DNA of 15,311 bases from Betaproteobacteria bacterium UBA5582 (GTDB taxonomy: Bacteria; Pseudomonadota; Gammaproteobacteria; Burkholderiales; Rhodocyclaceae), in contig DILW01000160.1 in NCBI GenBank assembly GCA_002425245.1, forward strand, positions 1 through 15,311, in the 5' to 3' direction. The notes below the pieces were generated by a model that saw only the letters and a program-made list of their open reading frames with translations, did no database searches and was not told the DNA's origin. How positions within the stretch are numbered: position 1 is the first letter of the stretch; the number at the start of each line of letters is the position of its first letter. A program made the translations under genes and the position numbers. Positions 1 through 6,615 of the stretch are shown piece after piece.

Positions 1-445
1 CGAAACCGGTCAGTGTGCCCACTTCGACCAGCAGCGCCAGCCGCTGTTGATCGAGCTGGCTGGCGCCGGCCGCCGGCAACAAGCCGGAGAAGGCGGCCGC
101 CGCCGGCACGGCCTCGCAGGCAAGCGTCAGCTCGATCACGAGTTGCTGCTGCCGGCCGCGGCTGACGACCACATCGAGCGCCCCCCGGGGAACCGCCAGC
201 GCCGCCTCGAATTGCTGGCGACTGCCGGGGTCCCGGCCGATTCCGCCGACGATATCCCGGAGCGGCAGCGGCAAGGGTGTGGCGAGCGCTATCGCCATCT
301 CTGTTGGCAGGAAGTCATGAATGTTGGCTGAGAAATGACTGATCGTGAACTGTTCGTCAGTGACCAGCAGCGCACCATGCGCCTGGATGGCACCGGAGAG
401 GTGCAGGGCTTCCTTCTCACACTCGTCGATATAGGGCTTAAGCAC
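1..445 (-). CDS. Phytochrome-like photosensor protein, N-terminal part (partial at window edge)
   Basis: The first 148 codons of a gene that continues beyond position 1. The start is a GTG at 445-443, supported by a GAGGAA ribosome binding site five bases upstream; the reading frame overlaps the end of the preceding gene by 8 bases. The N-terminus reads ECEKEALHLSGAIQAHGALL, which closely matches the PAS_2 opening of bacterial phytochromes (typical form C-E-R-E-P-I-H-I-P-G-x-I-Q-P-H-G). Cys9 occupies the position of the biliverdin-attaching cysteine. A later segment, SHFSANIHDFL, fits the same domain, and the last residues (LLVEVGTLTGF) resemble the beginning of a phytochrome GAF domain. Two usually conserved prolines (EPIH, QPHG) are changed to alanine, so chromophore binding is not certain. 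The output domain (kinase, GGDEF or other) lies outside the window. Family assignment is confident; light sensing is inferred. Confidence 0.85.
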   Translation of the reverse strand, partial: MLKPYIDECEKEALHLSGAIQAHGALLVTDEQFTISHFSANIHDFLPTEMAIALATPLPLPLRDIVGGIGRDPGSRQQFEAALAVPRGALDVVVSRGRQQQLVIELTLACEAVPAAAAFSGLLPAAGASQLDQQRLALLVEVGTLTGF

Positions 446-3400
446 GCGCTTTCCTCGCCAGCAGGTCTTCAAAGTCCACAGCCTCCAGCGGCCGCGATAA
501 CAGGTAACCTTGCACGACTTCGCAGCCATGCGTCTCCAGCCACTGCAGCTGGCGCTCGGTTTCCACCCCCTCGGCCACCGAACGCAGGCTCAACGCACTG
601 GCCAGACTGAGGACGGCAAGGGCAATCGCCTCGTCGTCCGGGTCACTGCCCAGCCCATCGACGAAACTCTTGTCCACCTTGAGCTCGGCCAGCGGCAGGC
701 GCTTGAGGTAGGTCAGCGATGAGTAGCCGGTACCGAAATCGTCGATGCTGACAGCGACACCGCTCTGATGCAGGCGGTTGAGGTTGGCGATGACCACCTC
801 GCTGTTTTCGAGCAGCGCGCCCTCGGTGATTTCCACCTGCAGCAGCTTGGCCGGCACCCCGGACTCCTCGAGCGCGGCAATCAGGACATCGGCCATGTCG
901 GCTTCGCGCATGTTGCGCGGGGAACAGTTGAAAGCAATTGGCGGCACCTGAAGGCCGAGCGCTCGCCAGGTCACCAGCTGCGCAATCAGGATCTGCTGCA
1001 CTGCCCGGGTGAGATCCTTGATCAGGCCGCTGGCTTCACAAACGGGGATGAACTCGGCCGGCGAGACCTCGCCGAGTTCAGGATCGCGCCAGCGCAACAG
1101 GGCTTCGGCGCCGATCAACGGCCGGCCGGGACGCAAGGCGAACTTGGGCTGATAGACCAGACGCAGCCGTCCCAGGTCGAGCGCCGCCCGCATTGCGCTC
1201 TCCAGAGTCGCTCGCTTGAGCAGGCGAACATGCAGGTCAGGGACGAAAAACTCGACCCGGTTGCGCCCCAGTTCCTTGGCCCGGTACATCGCGGTATCGG
1301 CAGCCTTGACCAGCGAACTGCTGTCCTGGCCGTCTTCGGGGAAGAAGGCAACCCCGACGCTGGCCGAGACAAAGAGCTGGCGCCCCTGGATGTCGAAGGA
1401 AGCCGCCAGTTCATCGACGATGCGTCGGGAAATGCGACTGGCGGCCTCGGCGTCGCAGTCAGAAAGGATGGCGGTGAATTCGTCGCCGCCCAGACGGGCG
1501 ACCGTATCGACATCGCGCATCACTTGCTGCAGACGACTGCCCGCCTGCCGGAGCAGGTCGTCACCCACATCGTGCCCCAGGGTGTCGTTGATGTCCTTGA
1601 AGTTGTCGAGATCTATGAACATCAAGGCCAGGCGTTCCTTCTTGCGCCGGGCCTGAGCCAGGGCATGGCGCAGACGGTCATGGAACAGGGTGCGGTTGGG
1701 CAGGCCGGTGAGCACATCGTGGGCCGCCAGGTACTCGGCCTTGCGCTGGGCGTTCTTGATGTCGGAGATATCCGAGAACACCGAAACAAAGTGCTCGATC
1801 CGTCCCTCGGTGTCGTCGACGCGGTTGATCGTCAACCATTCGGGATAGATCTCGCCGTTCTTGCGCCGGTTCCAGATTTCGCCTTGCCAGAAGCCCTTTT
1901 CGAGCAGCGCCCCCCACATTTCCGCATAGAAATCCTGGCTGTGCCGCCCCGACTTTAGCAGGTGACCAACCTGCCTGCCCACCGATTCCTCGCTGGTATA
2001 ACCTGTGATGGCGGCAAAGGCCTTGTTGGTCGTCTGCACGACCCCCTTGGCATCGGTGATCACGATCGCCTCGCCGGCCTGATCGAACACCCGGGCCGTG
2101 ATGCGCAACTGCTGCTCGGCATACTTGGTGGACGAGATGTCCTCCGCTTCAAGAATCAGCGCCACCGGGCTGCCTGAGGGATCGCACAAGGTTTGATGAA
2201 CCACGCGCAGGAAACGCTGGCCGCGCGCGTCGCTCACCGGATACTCGGCGGTGACCGCCTGCCGGCTGCGTAGCGACGCGAGTGTCCCGTCCCACAAACT
2301 CACCGCAAGGTCGCGTTCGAGCAGGGAAAAATCGTTCCGACCGAGGATCTCCTTGTCGTCGAGTCCGAAAAATTCGACGAAGCGGCGATTGGCGTAGATG
2401 TAGTTGCCGGCGACGTCGCGCATGGCAAAAATCACCGTGGTGTTTTCCATCAACGCGTTCATCCGCTCTTCCGATTGCGACAATGCCGCCTGGGTGCGGA
2501 CGATGTCGGTCACGTCGATGAAGCTGACCACCAGCGAGCTGATGCTACCGGTCCGGCCGTGGCCGGGGGAAATCTGTACGCGCAGGTCACGGCCGTCGAT
2601 ATGGACCAGGAGCTGCTCGCGGTCACCGTGCGCCAGCGCCCGCCCCAACCAGGTTTCCATGTCGGCCAGGGCTTCCGGCAGGCGCAGGCGGGACAGATGC
2701 TGACGCTGGGCGGTGGAGCGCAGGTCGAAGCGGCGGGCAGCCGGGGCATTGAAGCGAGCCAGTTGCAAGGCCCGATCGAACACCAGAACCGGATATTCCA
2801 GCGCATCGTAGAGATGGGCGTAGTCTTCCGACAAGCGCGACAGCTCGACCGTCTTGACGTTGAGCTCCTCGTTCAGGCTGACCAGTTCCTCATTGGTCGC
2901 CTGCATCTCCTCGTTGGCGGCTTCCAGTTCCTCGTTGGTCGCCTGCAACTCCTCGTTGGCAGCCTGCGATTCCTCGTTGAGTGCCTGCATTTCCTCGTTG
3001 GCGGTGGCCATTTCCTCGACCAGCGCCTGCAGATGCTCACGAGTCGTCAGCAGTTCGTCTTCCAGTTGCTGTGTTTCGGTGGGAATCGCCTCGTCAACGA
3101 CCTGTTCCCGCCCCTGCGCCGGTGCGAAGATCACCAGCAACAACTGGCCGGTGCCGTCGGACACCGGCTCGACGATGATCTGCAGGTATTCCTTCCCCAA
3201 GCGTCGACGTCGACCCTTCTGGGTTTTGTTCTGCTGCTGGCAACGGCGCAGCAGGGTCAGCATTTCGCCTCTCAATTCCGGAACCACGACATCGCCCAGG
3301 GTCAGCCGCGAGGTGCCGACGGGAAACAGGAGATGCTTTTCCACATCGCCGGCGGTATGCAACACGTTGCCTTCACGGTCGCAAACGGCGACTGTCAGCT

Positions 3401-4904
3401 GGAAATGAGAGATCAGGCCGGACAGCAGCATTTCCAGACGGCGGTCCCGACGCTGTGCAGGCGTGCGCAGGGTACCGGCCGGCAGGCTGGATGAGCCGGG
3501 AACGATGTGCACCGACTCGCCCTGCTTGCGGAACAGCCGTTCGCGCCGATCAACGGTCAGAAAAAGCTGTTCGGCCTGGGCCACGCTTTCGGAACGACCA
3601 AGGAACAGGAAGGACTCGGCACTCAGACCGAAATGGAAAATCTTGAGCACCTTGCTCTGTAGCGGCGCATCGAAATAGATCAGGACGTTGCGGCAACTGA
3701 CCAGATCCAGGCGCATGAACGGCGGATCGCTGACCAGGTTGTGCCGGGCAAAGACGATCATGTCGCGCAACACCTTGGCGGCTTCGAAACTGTTGCCCTG
3801 CTGCCGGAAGTATCGCTGCAACTGTTCGGGACCGAGTTCGCTCATCGAGGCGGCGGGATAAACACCACGTCGGGCGACATTCAGCGCCTCGTCGTCGACA
3901 TCGGTGGCAAAGATCTGCACCCGGTACTGGGCAAGCTTGTCGCCCAGCGCATCGGCAAACAGGATGGCTATCGAATACGCCTCCTCGCCCGTCGCGCAGC
4001 CCGCCACCCAGACGCGAATCTCGGCGCCCGCCGGCTTGCGCGCGACGATGTCGCCAACCGCCCGGCGCAGGGCAACGAAGGCCTCATGATCGCGAAAGAA
4101 GGCAGTGACCGAAATCAGGATGTCACGCGCGAGCAACTCCAGTTCTTCGGGATGATCTTCGACCCAGCTCAGATAGGTGGCAAAATCTTCGCAGCCGGTG
4201 GCGAACTGACGACGGCGGATGCGCCGCATCAGGGTGCCGACCTTGTAGCCGGAAAAATCGAACTGCAGGCGGTCACGCAGACTGATCAGCAGGCTTTGCA
4301 GCAGGTCGGGCGGCGGTTCGGGCTCGTTGCCGGCATCCGGCAATTCGAGTAGACGCTGGATCCGGGCGGCGATTTCCTCCGGCGACAGGACATGATCGAC
4401 CACCCCGGCCTCGATTGCCGCGCGCGGCATGCCATCGTACTTGGCCGTATCGGGCCGCTGTGCCAGGGTGAAGCCACCGGCCGCCTGGATGGCGCGCAGT
4501 CCGGCGACTCCGTCCGAACCGGTACCGGACAGCACGATGCCGATGGCGGCGTCGCCCTCCTCCGCTGCCAGCGAGATGAGGAACTGGTTGATCGACGGCT
4601 TGGGTACCACTTCCGGCGCTGCCGCCACCAGGGAAAACCGACCCTCACGAATAAGCGCGTTGGAATTGGCCGGGACCACGTAGATGACGCCAGCTGCGGG
4701 GCTGTCTCCCTGCTCCATCTCCTTGACGTGAAGTGAGGTTTCACGGCCGAGAATCTCGACCATCATGCTCCGGTAGGTCGGCGACAGATGTTGCAGGACG
4801 ACATAGGCACAAGGCAGCCCAGGCTTGAGGTGGGAAATCACCTGGGTGATGGCTTCGAGACCGCCTGCCGATGCGCCGATGCCGGCGATGGCAACACTGC
4901 TCAT
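438..4904 (-). CDS. Multidomain CheB-CheR-PAS-GGDEF-EAL signalling protein
   Basis: A 1488-residue soluble signalling protein. Residues 1-190 are a CheB methylesterase domain without a receiver; the presumed triad is Ser12 (GASAGG), His39 (LQHLS) and Asp131 (GTGSDG). Residues 200-465 are CheR, with the SAM loop GCATGEEAY near 302-310, Asp335 and NVLIYF at 406-411. A PAS-like domain follows at about 490-600, then a coiled coil at 605-695 and three more PAS domains (about 697-800, 808-925, 932-1050). The GGDEF domain (1055-1220) has intact GGDEF at 1139-1143 and an RxxD inhibitory site at 1130-1133. The EAL domain (1230-1485) keeps Glu1267, Asn1326, Glu1358, Asp1388-Asp1389, Lys1409 and Glu1445. 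It could therefore both make and degrade cyclic di-GMP. No membrane segment is seen. The ATG has a GGGAGG site six bases upstream. CheB/CheR-PAS fusions often end in a histidine kinase; this one ends in GGDEF-EAL. Whether CheB and CheR still act on chemoreceptors is unknown. Confidence 0.95.
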   Translation of the reverse strand: MSSVAIAGIGASAGGLEAITQVISHLKPGLPCAYVVLQHLSPTYRSMMVEILGRETSLHVKEMEQGDSPAAGVIYVVPANSNALIREGRFSLVAAAPEVVPKPSINQFLISLAAEEGDAAIGIVLSGTGSDGVAGLRAIQAAGGFTLAQRPDTAKYDGMPRAAIEAGVVDHVLSPEEIAARIQRLLELPDAGNEPEPPPDLLQSLLISLRDRLQFDFSGYKVGTLMRRIRRRQFATGCEDFATYLSWVEDHPEELELLARDILISVTAFFRDHEAFVALRRAVGDIVARKPAGAEIRVWVAGCATGEEAYSIAILFADALGDKLAQYRVQIFATDVDDEALNVARRGVYPAASMSELGPEQLQRYFRQQGNSFEAAKVLRDMIVFARHNLVSDPPFMRLDLVSCRNVLIYFDAPLQSKVLKIFHFGLSAESFLFLGRSESVAQAEQLFLTVDRRERLFRKQGESVHIVPGSSSLPAGTLRTPAQRRDRRLEMLLSGLISHFQLTVAVCDREGNVLHTAGDVEKHLLFPVGTSRLTLGDVVVPELRGEMLTLLRRCQQQNKTQKGRRRRLGKEYLQIIVEPVSDGTGQLLLVIFAPAQGREQVVDEAIPTETQQLEDELLTTREHLQALVEEMATANEEMQALNEESQAANEELQATNEELEAANEEMQATNEELVSLNEELNVKTVELSRLSEDYAHLYDALEYPVLVFDRALQLARFNAPAARRFDLRSTAQRQHLSRLRLPEALADMETWLGRALAHGDREQLLVHIDGRDLRVQISPGHGRTGSISSLVVSFIDVTDIVRTQAALSQSEERMNALMENTTVIFAMRDVAGNYIYANRRFVEFFGLDDKEILGRNDFSLLERDLAVSLWDGTLASLRSRQAVTAEYPVSDARGQRFLRVVHQTLCDPSGSPVALILEAEDISSTKYAEQQLRITARVFDQAGEAIVITDAKGVVQTTNKAFAAITGYTSEESVGRQVGHLLKSGRHSQDFYAEMWGALLEKGFWQGEIWNRRKNGEIYPEWLTINRVDDTEGRIEHFVSVFSDISDIKNAQRKAEYLAAHDVLTGLPNRTLFHDRLRHALAQARRKKERLALMFIDLDNFKDINDTLGHDVGDDLLRQAGSRLQQVMRDVDTVARLGGDEFTAILSDCDAEAASRISRRIVDELAASFDIQGRQLFVSASVGVAFFPEDGQDSSSLVKAADTAMYRAKELGRNRVEFFVPDLHVRLLKRATLESAMRAALDLGRLRLVYQPKFALRPGRPLIGAEALLRWRDPELGEVSPAEFIPVCEASGLIKDLTRAVQQILIAQLVTWRALGLQVPPIAFNCSPRNMREADMADVLIAALEESGVPAKLLQVEITEGALLENSEVVIANLNRLHQSGVAVSIDDFGTGYSSLTYLKRLPLAELKVDKSFVDGLGSDPDDEAIALAVLSLASALSLRSVAEGVETERQLQWLETHGCEVVQGYLLSRPLEAVDFEDLLARKARA
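451..456 (-). promoter_or_regulatory. Ribosome binding site for the phytochrome-like gene
   Basis: On the minus strand GAGGAA lies five bases before the GTG at 445-443 and inside the last codons of the upstream gene. It decides the start: no ATG precedes the conserved cysteine in this frame, and the GTG gives a protein beginning MLKPYIDEC. The overlap suggests translational coupling. Confidence 0.7.
2856..3002 (-). repeat. Seven tandem 21-bp repeats coding a heptad coiled coil
   Basis: Residues 635-683 of the CheB-CheR-PAS-GGDEF-EAL protein are seven consecutive heptads of the form (A/L/T)-N-E-E-(L/M/S)-(Q/E/V)-(A/S/V). In DNA they are imperfect 21-bp units around the plus-strand core cctcgttg. 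The segment joins the CheR/first PAS part to the later PAS domains and probably acts as a signalling helix that carries conformational change to the output domains. Similar NEEL-rich linkers are known in CheB/CheR-PAS fusion proteins. Confidence 0.85.
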
Positions 4905-4910
4905 CTGGAT

Positions 4911-4916
4911 CCTCCC
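4911..4916 (-). promoter_or_regulatory. Ribosome binding site of the CheB-CheR-GGDEF-EAL gene
   Basis: GGGAGG on the minus strand, six bases before the ATG at 4904-4902. The 60-bp gap to the upstream eamA-like gene shows no convincing sigma-70 promoter pair and no clear terminator, so either separate transcription from a non-consensus promoter or read-through from eamA is possible. Confidence 0.7.
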
Positions 4917-4964
4917 TTTTTTCCGGGTATCGTAGCAGAGCTTTGTGCTATTACCTCAGGCCAG

Positions 4965-5849
4965 TCAAAAAGTTCCTTTCGCCCGCTGGCGCAAGGCCAG
5001 ACCTTCGTTGAAGACAAGTGCAAAAAGCACCAGCCCGCCGCCGGCCAGGACATTGATCGAGGGTTGCTCGCCGGCCCACAGCCAGGCCCAGGCAACGCCG
5101 AAAATCACTTCCAGCAACGCCAGCAAAGCTATCTCCGGCGCCGCCAGAACTCGCGTCAGGCGCACCACCAGCAGGCAGGGAATGGCCAGCTGAACCACGC
5201 CGAGCAGGGCGAGCAGGCCGAGGTCGTGTGCGGTGGCCTGCAAGGGCCAGGACAGCGGCAGGGTGCACATGGCCGAGAGTACAGCGCCAATCAGCACCGC
5301 TGGCAGCATGTCGGGACCGGCTTCGTCCGCCTGCCCGGTCTTTTGCAGCAGAGTCCAGTTGACCGCCGCCGCCAGCGGCACCGCGCAGGCCACCAGCGAG
5401 CCGAGCAACTGCCCGCCGGCTGGCGCTTCGGTGCCAAACATCCAGGCAATGCCCAGCCCGGCCAGGGCAATTGCCAGCCAGGTCCGCAGCGGCAACCGCT
5501 GCTTGAGGAAGAAGCGCGCAAACAGGGCGGTGATCATCGGCCCGATGGCCATCGTCACCAGCACCATGGCGACTGTGGTCATGGTGATCGCGAGCATGAA
5601 GGCGGTGAACATCACCGCCCAGCACAGGCCGGAAATCCACACGATGCGCGGTGCCCGGAACAGCCCCGGCCACAGACCCGGTCCGCGCAACAGGGTCAGG
5701 CCGATGGCCAGCGCCAGGGCGTTGAAACCACTGCGCCAGAAATTGACCTCGAAACCGGCGGCGGCTTCGAGATGGCGGGCGACGACCCCGGCAATGCTCC
5801 ACAGGAGCGTCACCACGATCATCAGGACAACGGCACTGCGATGCGTCAT
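4965..5849 (-). CDS. EamA-family (drug/metabolite superfamily) transporter
   Basis: A 294-residue inner-membrane protein made almost entirely of hydrophobic segments, consistent with ten transmembrane helices arranged as two EamA repeats (about residues 8-140 and 150-285). The second repeat carries the family-like end LLEVIFGVAWAWLWAGEQPS, in which a Glu and a Pro close the penultimate helices. Length is normal for the family. Members export amino acids, metabolites or drugs, but the substrate cannot be read from sequence. The ATG lies four bases after the rlmB stop, with no good Shine-Dalgarno of its own, so it is probably translated by coupling with rlmB. It is the last gene of the apparent rnr-rlmB-eamA unit. 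Confidence 0.9.
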   Translation of the reverse strand: MTHRSAVVLMIVVTLLWSIAGVVARHLEAAAGFEVNFWRSGFNALALAIGLTLLRGPGLWPGLFRAPRIVWISGLCWAVMFTAFMLAITMTTVAMVLVTMAIGPMITALFARFFLKQRLPLRTWLAIALAGLGIAWMFGTEAPAGGQLLGSLVACAVPLAAAVNWTLLQKTGQADEAGPDMLPAVLIGAVLSAMCTLPLSWPLQATAHDLGLLALLGVVQLAIPCLLVVRLTRVLAAPEIALLALLEVIFGVAWAWLWAGEQPSINVLAGGGLVLFALVFNEGLALRQRAKGTF

Positions 5850-5853
5850 CGGG

Positions 5854-6585
5854 TCATTGGCGACGGCGACGGGCCTCGAACAGGCAGACGCCGGCAGCCA
5901 CCGACACGTTCAGGCTGTCGACGCTGCCGTGCATGGGGATGCTGACCAGTTGGTCGCAGGTTTCGCGGGTCAGGCGGCGCATGCCTTCGCCTTCCGCCCC
6001 CATCACCCAGGCGGTGGCCTGCGGCCAGGCGGCGGCGTAAAGGTCCTCGCTGGCTTCGCCGGCGGTACCGATCACGCAGATGTCGCGTTCCTTCAGTTCG
6101 CGCAGCGTACGCGCCAGGTTGGTGACCATCACGTAGGGAACGGTTTCGGCCGCCCCGCAGGCAGTCTTGACCGCCACGTCGTTGAGGCCGGCGGCGCGAT
6201 CCTTGGGGGCAATCACCGCATGCACACCGGCCGCATCGGCAACGCGCAGGCAGGCCCCGAGGTTGCGCGGATCGGTGACACCGTCGAGCACCAGCAGGAA
6301 AGCCGGCTCCTCCAGCGTATCGAGCACATCGTCAAGGTGCGCCGGCTTGCGCGCGCCCTCGATACGCGCCACCACGCCCTGATGGCGACCGCCGCCGGCC
6401 AGGTCGTCGAGACGCTTGCCCTCGGCCGCCACCACCTTCACCCCTTGCAGCTCGGCGTGCTTGAGCAATTCGCGGGCGCGGGCATCCTGGCGACTGGCGT
6501 CGATCAGGATTTCGCGCAGCGATTCGGGGTCCTGGCGAAGCTTGGCGGTGATCGCGTGAAAACCGTAGATGAGGCGGGATGACAT
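5854..6585 (-). CDS. rlmB: 23S rRNA (guanosine-2'-O-)-methyltransferase RlmB
   Basis: A 243-residue SPOUT-class methyltransferase of the TrmH/RlmB family, which uses SAM to methylate the 2'-O of G2251 in 23S rRNA (E. coli numbering). The N-terminal substrate-binding part (residues 1-75) contains the typical HQGVVA at 68-73. The catalytic SPOUT domain shows the three family motifs: LDGVTDPRNLGACLRVADA at about 100-118 with catalytic Asn108 and Arg114, VMGAEGEGMRRL at 194-205, and IPMHGSVDSLNVSVAAGV at 216-233, which forms the knot and SAM pocket. Length matches E. coli RlmB. It follows rnr by 30 bases, the same order as in E. coli, so co-transcription is likely. Confidence 0.96.
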   Translation of the reverse strand: MSSRLIYGFHAITAKLRQDPESLREILIDASRQDARARELLKHAELQGVKVVAAEGKRLDDLAGGGRHQGVVARIEGARKPAHLDDVLDTLEEPAFLLVLDGVTDPRNLGACLRVADAAGVHAVIAPKDRAAGLNDVAVKTACGAAETVPYVMVTNLARTLRELKERDICVIGTAGEASEDLYAAAWPQATAWVMGAEGEGMRRLTRETCDQLVSIPMHGSVDSLNVSVAAGVCLFEARRRRQ

Positions 6586-6615
6586 GGTGGACGCTGGAAA
6601 AAATGGAGCCGAATT

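Noticed and set aside
47..331. 94-codon plus-strand open frame near the left edge
   Set aside because: It lies opposite the phytochrome-like PAS domain, which has a clear family match and ribosome binding site on the minus strand.
768..1958. 396-codon plus-strand open frame opposite the GGDEF/EAL coding region
   Set aside because: Antisense shadow of well-conserved GGDEF and EAL motifs; it has no motifs of its own.
2856..3002. Regularly repeated 21-bp units as a possible CRISPR-like or intergenic repeat array
   Set aside because: The repeats have no spacers, are in frame and encode coiled-coil heptads within a long gene.
4905..4964. Possible promoter for the CheB-CheR-GGDEF-EAL gene (TTGACT near 4974 and TACGAT near 4940)
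   Set aside because: The spacing of about 28 bases is too long for a sigma-70 promoter and no better pair is visible.
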